Origin: Thioclava sp. ES.031
GTDB lineage: Bacteria > Pseudomonadota > Alphaproteobacteria > Rhodobacterales > Rhodobacteraceae
DNA length: 64,000 nucleotides
Assembly: GCF_002563775.1 (NCBI RefSeq)
Contig: NZ_PDJO01000001.1
Location: 2,606,501-2,670,500 of the forward strand
Direction of reading: 5' to 3'
In this document: positions 17,362-25,269 of the stretch, piece by piece
Numbering within the stretch: position 1 is the stretch's first letter
How the letters are laid out: every line of letters starts with the position of its first letter
Notes under the pieces: generated by a model
The model's database searches: none
Told to the model about the DNA's origin: nothing
What the model saw: only the letters and a program-made list of their open reading frames with translations
Program-made: the position numbers and the translations under genes

Positions 17362-18350
17362 AGGCAGAAGCTCGGGTCGACGCGCGAAACGCTCCCGAAA
17401 TTACGCGAAACTTCACGCTGTCCGAAGCTCTCGGAACCTACTTCTCGGATGTCAGCCAAAACCAGCCAAGCGCCAGGACGACGAAAAGTCAGTTCCGGTC
17501 AATCCTGACGGTCATAAAACCTGCGACGCCTATTTCCAGACTGACTGATGCGGACCTTATGCGGCTCCGGTCCAGCAGGCGTTCAAAGGTATCAAACGCG
17601 ACTGTAAACCGAACTCTCGCCTCACTTGCTCGCGCCCTGCGGCATATGGAAAAGGAACACGGCGCCACAGTTCCAAACCTCGATTTCAACGCGAAGAGGC
17701 TTCCCGAGCCCAAAGAACGCGTCAGGGAACTGACGATCGCCGAGCAGAAACGGCTATTCGAACACCTTCGCTGTGACCTGCATCCGCTAGTTCAGTTCGC
17801 ACTCATGACTGGCGCGCGACAGGGATCAATCTGCCAACTGCGCTGGCGTGATATTGACATCGACACCGAGCGAATGAAGTTCAAGATGAAGACCGACACT
17901 TGCACATCTTCACAGTCGATGAGTTTTCCGATGAGCCAAGAGATCAAGGCAATGCTTGCGACGCTCGAAAGATCAGACGATCCTGACCACGCCCCCTACG
18001 TCTTCACTTTTCGGGTCCACAATCGAAAGAGAGCGGCACGTCGGCGCATTCTCCAAAACTCGACTGCTTTCGAGCATTTCCGAAAAGCTGTGAAAGCCGC
18101 CGACATTGAAGACTTTCATTTCCATGATCTCCGCCACACCTTCGCGACGCGGATGCTTCGGCAGACACAAAACATTAAACTGGTGTCCCGTCTCTTGGGT
18201 CACTCTGAGATCACGACGACGAGCCGATATGCCCACGTTTTGGACGAAGATCTGGCAAATGCTATCGATGGTTTTTCAGCATTGTCCAACAATGCCTCCC
18301 GAAAACCCTCCCGAAGCCCCAAGAAAATCAAATCAAAAACAAGGACTTGA
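17250..18350 (+). CDS. int: Tyrosine-type site-specific integrase
   Basis: The 366-residue recombinase has an N-terminal arm-binding and SAM-like part (1-160) and a catalytic domain with all hallmark residues: MTGARQGSICQLRW (box I Arg), HDLRHTFATRML (H-x-x-R), LLGHSEITTTSRYAH with the nucleophilic Tyr. It appears intact. Its stop codon lies only 10 bases before a truncated tRNA-Gly end at 18361-18410, the expected position of an attachment site next to int. An AAGGA site precedes the start. It is translationally overlapped with the excisionase-like gene and would mobilise the segment to its left. Confidence 0.9.
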   Translation: MPYRPKGSRNWHYDFQIRGRRFYGSCGTDDFEEAKAVEAEARVDARNAPEITRNFTLSEALGTYFSDVSQNQPSARTTKSQFRSILTVIKPATPISRLTDADLMRLRSSRRSKVSNATVNRTLASLARALRHMEKEHGATVPNLDFNAKRLPEPKERVRELTIAEQKRLFEHLRCDLHPLVQFALMTGARQGSICQLRWRDIDIDTERMKFKMKTDTCTSSQSMSFPMSQEIKAMLATLERSDDPDHAPYVFTFRVHNRKRAARRRILQNSTAFEHFRKAVKAADIEDFHFHDLRHTFATRMLRQTQNIKLVSRLLGHSEITTTSRYAHVLDEDLANAIDGFSALSNNASRKPSRSPKKIKSKTRT

Positions 18351-18360
18351 ACGAACCCCT

Positions 18361-18410
18361 ATCAGCTTCCCAAGCTGAACGCGCGGGTTCGATTCCCGCT
18401 ACCCGCTCCA
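18361..18410 (+). other. 3' two thirds of tRNA-Gly(CCC), probable attR attachment-site scar
   Basis: The anticodon stem is TCAGC/GCTGA (18362-18366 with 18374-18378) around loop TTCCCAA, giving anticodon CCC. A perfect T arm follows (GCGGG/CCCGC around TTCGATT), then the acceptor 3' strand TACCCGC, discriminator T and CCA. The D arm and the 5' acceptor strand (expected GCGGGTA) are missing: integrase sequence lies there instead. This is a 3' tRNA fragment duplicated by tRNA-targeted integration, not a functional gene. The intact tRNA should sit at the other end of the element, but I did not find it in the window. Confidence 0.85.
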
Positions 18411-18516
18411 AGCTCCCCGAAATCGTAAGAGACTGTTTCGTAGCGGGAATATCGTCGCCCATCGCGCGCGACCCATGCCGCATGAGTGAACCAAGTCGGC
18501 CCGCTTGGGGATGCCG
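18411..18516. other. Short spacer between the tRNA scar and the phosphate cotransporter gene
   Basis: About 105 bases that should be core chromosome flanking the attachment site. No gene is seen. The tRNA fragment and the cotransporter gene are convergent here. Confidence 0.4.
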
Positions 18517-20136
18517 TCAGGCGAGCTCGGCAGCAGGCGGCGGCGCGGCCTCGGGGGCGGAGGCGGCCTCATGGCCCAGATTGCTCTGAACCTCGCGCTC
18601 ATATTCCCCGACACGCTGCACGTTATGCATGATCCGCGTGAACCAGCGCATCGCGTCGGTCGCCTGAAACGTCTCCTGTATCGTATAAAGCCCGACATGC
18701 TCGCCAAGCAGCAGCCCGCGCCGGTGCCGCGCGAAGCGATGGGCCACCGGCGCGGCCATCAGCGCCATGCGCGCCCCGATCTGCGGCAGATCGAGCGGGC
18801 GATCGGGCGACAGGCAGGCGGCGAACCATTGCGCGGGCCGCGGCGTGATCTTGCCGCGCAGAAGGATCGCGATATAGCCGCGATGTTCGGCCTGCCCCAC
18901 CAGCCGCATCAGATGGTCGGCTTGATGCATCAGGGCGGCGAAGGCGGCGGCCTCGGTGGGCTTGTCGCGCGGCACCGAAATCTGCGCCATGTAATCCTTC
19001 AGCTCATCGAGCGCGATCCCGACCCGCGGGCCCAGTGCCGACATCCGCCGCAGGTCGCGCGCGGGGCCGATGGCCAGCGAATAGGCCGAGAAGACCTCGC
19101 GCGCGGCCCAGATCACCATCGCATGGGCCGATTGCATCGCCGCGCCCTCGTCGCTCAGCAGATGGCGGTCCAGCTCGGGCGGTGCGCGCCCGCCCAGATC
19201 GGGGCGCAGCCGTGCTACGAGCGTGGCGAATTGGCGCGTGACGGGCAGAAAGGCGAGCGTGCCCAGCAGGTTGAAGCCGGTGTGAAACAGCACCAGCGCG
19301 GTATCCACCCCGGTGCGCGCGGCCAGCGCCTCCAGCGGGCCCGCGATCAGCTGTAGCAGCGGAAAGGCGATCACCATCGTCCCGCAATTGAACAGCAGGT
19401 TCGCGATTGCGGTCTGCTGCATCGCCCGCGATCCCCCGAAAGCGGCGATCAGCGCGGTGAAGGTCGTGCCGAGGTTCATCCCGATCACCGCCGCCGCCGC
19501 CTGGATCAGCGGCAGCGCGCCATTGCTGACCAGCACCAGAACGACCGCGATGGCCGCCGAGGAGGATTGCATCACCACCGTGACCGCCAGCCCCAGCGCC
19601 GCCATCGCGAGGAGGCCGCCCACCCCGGTTCCGGGCGTGCGCTCCACCGTGATCCAGTCCGCCGCGCCGGACATGCCCTGTTGCATCATGTCGAGGCCGA
19701 TGAAGAGCAGGCAGAAGCCCGCAAGCACGCGCCCGATGCGCGCCGCGCGACCATGCGAGAGAAACAGCGTCAGGCTCGCGAAGAACAACAGGCCCATGGC
19801 CACCGCGCCGAGCTTCAGCTTGAAGCCGACCAGCGACACGATCCAGCCGGTGACGGTGGTGCCGATATTGGCGCCGTAGATCACGCCGAGCGCCTGCGTG
19901 AAGCTCAGAAGCCCCGCGCCGACGAAGCCGACCGTCATCACCGTGGTCGCCGAAGACGACTGGATCACGGCCGTCGTGACCAGCCCGCTCGCCACGCCCT
20001 TGAGCGGCGTGGTGGTGAACCGTGCCAGCAGGCGGCGCAGGTTCGCGCCTGCCGCTTCGCGCAGCGCCTCGGTCATTATCTTCATGCCGAGCAGGAACAA
20101 CCCGATTCCGCCCAGTGCCGACAGTGTCTCCGACAT
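18517..20136 (-). CDS. Na+/phosphate cotransporter (NptA/YjbB type) with PhoU-like tail
   Basis: The 539-residue inner-membrane protein has two inverted Na/Pi repeats, each with the QSSSA motif: TTAVIQSSSATTVMTVGFV near residue 54 and VVMQSSSAAIAVV near 190. GANIGTTVTGW and GMNLGTTFTALIAAF are also typical. After about residue 310 a cytoplasmic helical region resembles PhoU. The family exports or imports phosphate with Na+. The start at 20136 follows a GAAGGGTGG site and gives MSETLSALGGIGLFL; a start at 20187 lacks such support. It stands alone, convergent to the integrase side. Confidence 0.9.
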   Translation of the reverse strand: MSETLSALGGIGLFLLGMKIMTEALREAAGANLRRLLARFTTTPLKGVASGLVTTAVIQSSSATTVMTVGFVGAGLLSFTQALGVIYGANIGTTVTGWIVSLVGFKLKLGAVAMGLLFFASLTLFLSHGRAARIGRVLAGFCLLFIGLDMMQQGMSGAADWITVERTPGTGVGGLLAMAALGLAVTVVMQSSSAAIAVVLVLVSNGALPLIQAAAAVIGMNLGTTFTALIAAFGGSRAMQQTAIANLLFNCGTMVIAFPLLQLIAGPLEALAARTGVDTALVLFHTGFNLLGTLAFLPVTRQFATLVARLRPDLGGRAPPELDRHLLSDEGAAMQSAHAMVIWAAREVFSAYSLAIGPARDLRRMSALGPRVGIALDELKDYMAQISVPRDKPTEAAAFAALMHQADHLMRLVGQAEHRGYIAILLRGKITPRPAQWFAACLSPDRPLDLPQIGARMALMAAPVAHRFARHRRGLLLGEHVGLYTIQETFQATDAMRWFTRIMHNVQRVGEYEREVQSNLGHEAASAPEAAPPPAAELA

Positions 20137-20286
20137 GGTTTTCCACCCTTCGCCGTCGAGAATGCGACCACGCGATACGGAATTCAAGCGCTGGCAAGAA
20201 CGCCGTGCAAAGCTCTGTTTTACCAGATGAATCCGGCTTTGTCTGCCCTGTGAGAGCAGCCCTACGGGTCGTTTGATGAACGCGGC

Positions 20287-21123
20287 CTAGCCGCGGGCGA
20301 TAAATTCGAAGGAGAACTTCATTCCGGGCTTCGGCGGGGGCGGGAACGGCGCGGCGCGGCGGACGTGGTCGAGCGCTGCCGCATCGAGCCCCGAGGAGCC
20401 GGATCCGCGCAGGATGCGCACCGTGCTCAGCCGCCCGTTCGCGGAGATCACGAAGCCGACCACGGCGCGCCCCCGGCCCTGCCCGCGTCGCTTCGGCGTG
20501 GACTGGATCTTGCGGATCACCGAGGCCGCGTATTGCCGGGGCGATTGACCGGACCGGGCGGCGCTGGGGGCCTTGGCGGGCTGGCCTTTATCGGCGGTGT
20601 TGCGGGCCTTGGCCGCGCCTTGCGAGGAGCCGCGCCGGGCGTCTCGGGCGGCATTTCCCGCGTTGCTGGGCTGTGTGGGCCTCGCTTCGCTTTGCCGCTG
20701 TTTTCTGGGCTTGGCTGTCTGCTGCGGCGCGGGGCGTTTGGGGCGCGCTTCGGGGCGCTGGCTTTGCTGCGGGGCGAGCGTGCTCTCGGCGCGCAGGGTC
20801 TCGGGCGTGGGGGTGACGGCGGCGAGGCGGTCCGGCGCTGCGGGCGCGGACGGGCTTGTGGTCATCGGCATTGCGGGCGTCTCCGGCTGCACCGGACGCG
20901 TGACCTTGCGAGCAATCGGTTCGGCGTGCTCCGGCACAACCGGTGTGGCCCGCCCTGCCGCGAGATCGGCGAAATCATTGCCCAGAAGCGGGGCCTCCTG
21001 CGCGGCCTGACCGCCTGCGGGCGGCAGCTCCGGCGCGGCGACGGGCGTCTGCGCCAGCCCCAGCGCGTGCAGCCCGGCCGAGACCGCAAACGCCGCGCAG
21101 GCGATGAACGCGCCCCGGTTCAT
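20287..21123 (-). CDS. tonB: TonB energy transducer of the haem-uptake operon
   Basis: The 278-residue protein has one N-terminal membrane helix carrying the S-x3-H motif of TonB (S15 and H19 in VSAGLHALGL). A long periplasmic spacer rich in Pro, Ala, Gln and Arg follows to about residue 185, then a TonB C-terminal domain (YAASVIRKIQSTPKRRGQG, VGFVISANGRLSTVRILRGSG, PFPPPPKPGMKFSFEFIA). It couples the proton-driven ExbB/ExbD motor to the outer-membrane receptor. Its start overlaps the second exbD by 4 bases, and it is last in a six-gene minus-strand operon beginning with the haem receptor. Confidence 0.93.
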   Translation of the reverse strand: MNRGAFIACAAFAVSAGLHALGLAQTPVAAPELPPAGGQAAQEAPLLGNDFADLAAGRATPVVPEHAEPIARKVTRPVQPETPAMPMTTSPSAPAAPDRLAAVTPTPETLRAESTLAPQQSQRPEARPKRPAPQQTAKPRKQRQSEARPTQPSNAGNAARDARRGSSQGAAKARNTADKGQPAKAPSAARSGQSPRQYAASVIRKIQSTPKRRGQGRGRAVVGFVISANGRLSTVRILRGSGSSGLDAAALDHVRRAAPFPPPPKPGMKFSFEFIARG

Positions 21124-21506
21124 TGCGTCTCTCCCCGCTCGGCAACGAGGCGGATGCCCTCCGCCCCCGCCGCGCTGAGATCGCGGGCCAGCGCCACGAG
21201 CGCGGGTGCAGGCGCTGCGCGATCGGGCAGGATACGGGCCACGCCGCCGGCCTCGGGCGGAAGCTGCGCGATGAAGGCGGACGCATCCGCGACGCCCTCG
21301 GGCCAGAGAATATCGCCCTGCGCATTCAGCGCCACCCGGCCCGGTTCGGGCGCGCGAGCGCCTTCCGGCAAAGCGACCAGTTGCAGATCGGCCGGCGGGC
21401 GCGCGGCGAGCGTGCCGGCCACGAGGAAGAAGGCCAGCAGCAAAAAAACGACGTTGATCAGGGTCAGGATCGGCTCGCTCCGGCGGCGGGTGAAACGCGT
21501 GCTCAT
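21120..21506 (-). CDS. exbD: ExbD-like protein lacking the membrane aspartate
   Basis: The 128-residue protein has one membrane helix (ILTLINVVFLLLAFFLVAG) and a periplasmic domain. The helix aligns with ExbD, whose invariant Asp in L-I-D-V-x-F-L-L-L carries protons. Here the codon is AAC, so residue 18 is Asn. The first exbD in the same operon keeps the Asp. The domain is otherwise ExbD-like in length. The gene overlaps exbD by 4 bases at its start and tonB by 4 at its end, so the two ExbD-type subunits are made together and may form a mixed dimer inside ExbB. Confidence 0.87.
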   Translation of the reverse strand: MSTRFTRRRSEPILTLINVVFLLLAFFLVAGTLAARPPADLQLVALPEGARAPEPGRVALNAQGDILWPEGVADASAFIAQLPPEAGGVARILPDRAAPAPALVALARDLSAAGAEGIRLVAERGETQ

Positions 21507-21877
21507 CCCAGCACCTCCGCTTGCAGCCCCGGCACCGCGCGGAGCCGCACCAGCAGATCGGCCAGCCGCTGGCTCGACGTGTCAGGCGCGAGGCTGACCA
21601 GCAGGCGCGGCGGCGTTTGTGCGAAACCGTCTCGCAGGGCCGCCTCCAGCGCTTCCAAGCCCACCGCCTTACCGTTCAGGCTGATCCGCTCGGGTCCGAG
21701 CTTCAGGAAGACCAATTTGCTCTCGGGAGCAGCCGCGCCCCCTGCCCCGCGCGCCGCGATCGGCAGTTCGGTCATGCGCGAAAAGCTCGAGGCCAGCATG
21801 AAGAACATCAGCAGCAGGAAGATCACATCGATCAGCGAGGTCATCGACAGGCTGCGGCGGCGAAGCGGCTTGCGCAT
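21503..21877 (-). CDS. exbD: ExbD, proton-channel subunit with conserved Asp
   Basis: The 124-residue protein has a basic N-terminus (MRKPLRRRSLSMTS), a membrane helix LIDVIFLLLMFFMLASSF with the essential Asp at residue 17, and a periplasmic domain ending in VPGLQAEVLG. ExbD forms a dimer inside the ExbB pentamer and converts proton flow into TonB motion. It starts 1 base after exbB ends and overlaps the next exbD-like gene by 4 bases, so translation is tightly coupled. This is the canonical member of the pair. Confidence 0.92.
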   Translation of the reverse strand: MRKPLRRRSLSMTSLIDVIFLLLMFFMLASSFSRMTELPIAARGAGGAAAPESKLVFLKLGPERISLNGKAVGLEALEAALRDGFAQTPPRLLVSLAPDTSSQRLADLLVRLRAVPGLQAEVLG

Positions 21878-21878
21878 G

Positions 21879-22559
21879 TCATTCCCCGGCGGTTTGCACA
21901 GCGCGATTGAGTTCGGCGCGGGCAGGTGCGCTCTCGGGCAGCGCCGGGCCGCAGAGCGCCTCGATCATCAGCGCCGCACTCTGGCTTTCGCGGGCGATGC
22001 GGCTCTCGACGAAGGAGAGAAACAGCGAAACCGGCATCGCGATCCCGAGGCCGAGCGCGGTGGTCAGAAGCGCCACCCAGATGCCGCCCGCAAGCTGCGC
22101 CGGATCGACCGAAGCGCCTGCGCTCTGCAGGGTCTGGAAGGCTTCGATCATGCCCAGAACCGTGCCGAACAGGCCCAGCAGCGGCGCGGTCTGCGCGATG
22201 GCATCCAGCAGTCGCATCCCCGCCTCGCTGCGGGCGGCCTGGATTTCGGTCTCGGTCTGCAAGCGGGTCCGCAACGCCTGCGGCTCGGGGGCTGCCATCG
22301 CGCGGCGGGTCAGTTCCACCAGAGGGCCACGGGCTTGCGCGAGGCTCTGGCGCGCGGCCCCGCGCTGGCCCGCCTGCCACAGATCGAGCGCGGCCTCCAA
22401 CCGCGCGTGAGCCCCGATCCGCAGATGCGCCAGATGCCAGAGCTTCCACAGCACCGCCGCCCCGGCGATCACCGAGACACACAGGAGCAGCCCCACGACC
22501 CAGCCGCCGAGCGCCACGAAATCGTTCAAACCCTGTTGGATTGCCGCAGGAGAGATCAT
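21879..22559 (-). CDS. exbB: ExbB/TolQ/MotA-type proton channel protein
   Basis: The 226-residue inner-membrane protein has a first helix (ALGGWVVGLLLCVSVIAGAAVLWKL), a cytoplasmic loop, and the ExbB signature pair of helices: LLDAIAQTAPLLGLFGTVLGMIEAF and GIWVALLTTALGLGIAMPVSLFLSF. The Thr and Gly residues lining the proton path are present (TAPLLGLFGT, TTALGLGIA). It assembles as a pentamer with the ExbD subunits. The start at 22559 overlaps the end of the small exported-protein gene by 4 bases. It is part of the haem-dedicated Ton system. Confidence 0.93.
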   Translation of the reverse strand: MISPAAIQQGLNDFVALGGWVVGLLLCVSVIAGAAVLWKLWHLAHLRIGAHARLEAALDLWQAGQRGAARQSLAQARGPLVELTRRAMAAPEPQALRTRLQTETEIQAARSEAGMRLLDAIAQTAPLLGLFGTVLGMIEAFQTLQSAGASVDPAQLAGGIWVALLTTALGLGIAMPVSLFLSFVESRIARESQSAALMIEALCGPALPESAPARAELNRAVQTAGE

Positions 22560-22969
22560 CCCGTCACCTCTGTCCCATCGACGCGCGAGCCGGTTTCCAG
22601 AGCGTCCGCGCAGGCCGCTTCGTCCGCGCCCCCGCAGGTCTCGACGCCGTTGATCAGGATCTGGCCAAGCGCGTCGCAGCGCAGCCCCGCCAGATCGAAT
22701 TGCCGCACACGAGGCTTGCCCACAGGCAGGTCGCGGAAATCGAGGAGCGACAGCCGCTCGACCGCGCCCGCGCGGGTGAAGATCACCGCCTCCACCACCA
22801 GCGCGTCGAGATCGCCACCCAGCCCGTTTTCGGCCAGAAAACTCAACCGGCAGGCGTTCTCGGCCTCGGTTGCCCCGGCCAGCGTCAAGCTGAGCCGGGG
22901 CGCGCCCTGCGCGGAAATGCCATGAGGGAGGCACGCGCAAAGCAGTGTCAGAAGCGCCGCCCTCACCAT
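22556..22969 (-). CDS. Small exported protein of the haem/Ton operon, function unknown
   Basis: The 137-residue product has a signal peptide (MVRAALLTLLCACLPHGISAQG). The mature part begins with a strand-rich segment (RLSLTLAGATEAENACRLSFLAENGLG) and holds four Cys (near residues 40, 98, 112 and 120), suggesting two disulfides. I cannot name a family with confidence. It overlaps the receptor gene by 7 bases and exbB by 4, so it is locked into the operon and is probably a periplasmic helper of haem uptake. That role is inferred from position only. Confidence 0.8.
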   Translation of the reverse strand: MVRAALLTLLCACLPHGISAQGAPRLSLTLAGATEAENACRLSFLAENGLGGDLDALVVEAVIFTRAGAVERLSLLDFRDLPVGKPRVRQFDLAGLRCDALGQILINGVETCGGADEAACADALETGSRVDGTEVTG

Positions 22970-25062
22970 GTGAAGGCCTTGGCGACAGAGAGTTTCACGT
23001 TCCGGCCCGGCGCGTTGTCGAGCGAGAGGTTGTTGCGATACTCGCGGTCGAAGACGTTCTCGACCGTCAGGTTCACCTCGATCCCGGCGAGCCGTTCGGG
23101 TTGCCAGCTGACGAAGAGGTCATGCGTGGCGTAGCCCGGCGCAGAGGTCGAGGTGGACGCCGTCTCGATCCCGCTGAAGCCCTGCACGCGCCAGCCCGCG
23201 CGCACGCCCTGATCGGGGAATTTAGCCCCCAGCGTCAGCGCGATATTCTCGGCGGGCGTGTCGGTGAGGGTCTGGCCCGTCGCCTCGTCCTTCGACTTCA
23301 CTTTGGAATAGGCGAGCTGGCCGAACCAGCGATCGGCCTCGTAAGACGCCTCGATCTCGCCACCCCAGATTTTCGCCGCGTCGACATTGCGGAAATAGGG
23401 CACGCCGACCGAGCCGGAGGGGTCGGCCGCGATCAGATCGGTCAGATCGTTGTGGAACAGCGAGGCTTTCGCGGAAAGGCTGTCGCCCTCCGACAGAAGG
23501 CCCGAGGTCTGATAGGTCACCCCCAGCTCGACCGTGGTGGCCTTCTCCTTGTCGAGATTGAGGCTGGCGGTGCGGCCAGCCGCCCCGATCCCGTCGGTCT
23601 GATAGAGCTCGTCCAGCGTCGGCATCCGCTCGGTCCGCGCAAGCGAGCCGAAGACGCCCCAGGTGTCGTTGAACTGATAAAGCGCCGCGATCTTGGGCGA
23701 GATCGCCGTGCCGTCCCGATCGGTACCGCCTTGCGCCGCCGCCGCCGCATCGGGCGAGAGCCATGCACGGTCCACGCGCAGGCCCGGCGTGATCGTCAGC
23801 TTGTCGTTCCAGACGAATTCGCCCTGCACATAGAGGCCCAGCTTGTCCTCGGTGCCACCGGGGTGGAAGGCGGGTTCGCCCACCGAGGAATTCGCGAAGC
23901 GGTTCTGATGCGAGAGCTGCGTGCCGAAGGTGAGGTAATTCTCCCACGCGCCGCGCGACATCTCGACGGTGTTCTCGAGCTTGAGCGCGGTGGTCTCGTA
24001 GCTCGCCGTATTCGGGCAGAGCACCGAGAAACGACCCGCCGAACACATCATCCCGAGCGAGAAATTGTCGCGCTCCGTCGAGGTTTTCGAGTAGCTCAGC
24101 TGCGCTTCGAGATCGAGCCACGGGTTGCCCACGCCCTCATTCGCGTAGGTCAGGCTGAGCGTGTCGTCGATCGCATGCAGGTCGGAGGTGCCGAAAGCCG
24201 AGGCCAGCGACCCGCCGGTCTGCGCGACGGCCGCATCCTTCAGGTCGCTATCGGTGCGCGAGGCCGAAAAGGTCAGGCGCTGATCGCGGTTCTCGCCGAA
24301 ATAGTAGTTCGACTTCAGCAGCGCCGACCAACGGTCGCCCGCGGTGGCCGGGATCGTCTCGCCCCCGCCGTCTTCCATGTCGTCGGACGTGCCCTGCGAA
24401 TAGCTGAACAACATATCCGCATCCTCGCCCAGCTTCTGGGCATAGGTCACCGTGCCGATCTTGCCGTCGCCATTGCTGTCATAAGCGCCCTTGAGCCGCA
24501 CCGCGCCGGTCTGCCCCTCGGGGATAAAATCGGTCGCGTCCTTGGTGGTGAAATTGACCACGCCGCCGATCGCGCCCGAGCCATACATCGTGGACGAGGC
24601 CGGACCGCGCAGCACTTCGACGCGCTTGTAGAGCTCCGGATCGCCGAAGAAGGAGCCGGTGCGATATTGCTCGAAGAATTTCACCGCACCGTCGACGGTG
24701 ATGATGATGCGGTTCTGGCTGCCGGTCTGCTCGGCATTGCCGATGCCGCGGATGTTGAAGGCCTGCCCCAGCATCCGCGCCGAGGCGCCTGCCGCCTGCA
24801 CGCCCGGCACGTCGGCAAACAGATCGCCCATCGTGCGGGGCTGTTCCTCGTCGAGGTCCTGCTGATCGATCACCGTCACCGCCTGCGGCGTGTCGATCGC
24901 CACTTTCGGCGTGCCCCAGCCATAGATCAGGCGGCCCAGCATCGTGTAGCCGTCATCGGTCCCGCTCTGCTGTGCGAATGCCGGACCTGCGGCGGCGATC
25001 AGCGCGAGGCTGGTAACTGTCGTGAAAAGCCGCATCCGCGCGGCGCGAGGCGTCGTAGCCAT
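22963..25062 (-). CDS. hmuR: TonB-dependent haem/haemoglobin receptor
   Basis: The 699-residue outer-membrane receptor has a signal peptide ending near PAFAQQ. A plug domain follows (TVIDQQDLDEEQPRTMGDLF, NIRGIGNAEQ, RVEVLRGPASSTMYGSGAIGG), then a 22-strand barrel ending in the aromatic residue W (VAKAFTW). The segment ERMPTLDELYQ corresponds to the FRAP-x-x-x-ELY region of haem receptors, and VENVFDREYRNN is typical of the last strands. The start at 25062 follows AAAGGGG; an upstream in-frame ATG at 25086 is less likely. It is divergent from hmuSTUV, which supports haem as the ligand. Confidence 0.9.
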   Translation of the reverse strand: MATTPRAARMRLFTTVTSLALIAAAGPAFAQQSGTDDGYTMLGRLIYGWGTPKVAIDTPQAVTVIDQQDLDEEQPRTMGDLFADVPGVQAAGASARMLGQAFNIRGIGNAEQTGSQNRIIITVDGAVKFFEQYRTGSFFGDPELYKRVEVLRGPASSTMYGSGAIGGVVNFTTKDATDFIPEGQTGAVRLKGAYDSNGDGKIGTVTYAQKLGEDADMLFSYSQGTSDDMEDGGGETIPATAGDRWSALLKSNYYFGENRDQRLTFSASRTDSDLKDAAVAQTGGSLASAFGTSDLHAIDDTLSLTYANEGVGNPWLDLEAQLSYSKTSTERDNFSLGMMCSAGRFSVLCPNTASYETTALKLENTVEMSRGAWENYLTFGTQLSHQNRFANSSVGEPAFHPGGTEDKLGLYVQGEFVWNDKLTITPGLRVDRAWLSPDAAAAAQGGTDRDGTAISPKIAALYQFNDTWGVFGSLARTERMPTLDELYQTDGIGAAGRTASLNLDKEKATTVELGVTYQTSGLLSEGDSLSAKASLFHNDLTDLIAADPSGSVGVPYFRNVDAAKIWGGEIEASYEADRWFGQLAYSKVKSKDEATGQTLTDTPAENIALTLGAKFPDQGVRAGWRVQGFSGIETASTSTSAPGYATHDLFVSWQPERLAGIEVNLTVENVFDREYRNNLSLDNAPGRNVKLSVAKAFTW

Positions 25063-25165
25063 GGTTGTCCCCTTTGCGGTCTGCATGGGGCTGGCGTGAC
25101 GCTGGCAGCGCAGAAACTGTCTTGATTTCGATGATTTGACCAGCTAGAGAATCCGACAAAACTAG

Positions 25166-25192
25166 TCAAGTATATTCCTGAGATATATTTGA
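25166..25192. promoter_or_regulatory. Near-perfect inverted repeat between hmuR and hmuS, candidate iron-responsive operator
   Basis: Arms TCAAGTATAT (25166-25175) and ATATATTTGA (25183-25192) pair at 9 of 10 positions around a 7-base spacer, in an AT-rich stretch unlike the surrounding sequence. It lies in the 207-base gap between the divergent receptor and hmuSTUV genes, so one site could control both. Haem uptake in this group is normally controlled by iron regulators such as Fur/Mur, Irr or RirA, but this motif does not clearly match one of their published boxes. Confidence 0.5.
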
Positions 25193-25269
25193 TCCCATCC
25201 GCGCCCAGCTCGAGGCCTCGCCCTCTCGCCAGATTCGCGCCCCTTGCGAAAACGACGAGAGGACTCCCC

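Noticed and set aside
18361..18410. A functional tRNA-Gly gene
   Set aside because: The D arm and 5' acceptor strand are missing; only the 3' two thirds are present.
20365..22925. Long plus-strand frames across tonB and exbBD
   Set aside because: They are out of frame with clear tonB/exbB/exbD genes and have low-complexity translations.
22945..25125. A 726-residue open frame on the plus strand opposite the haem receptor
   Set aside because: It is the antisense shadow of hmuR; the translation is His/Arg-rich with no domains and no ribosome-binding site.
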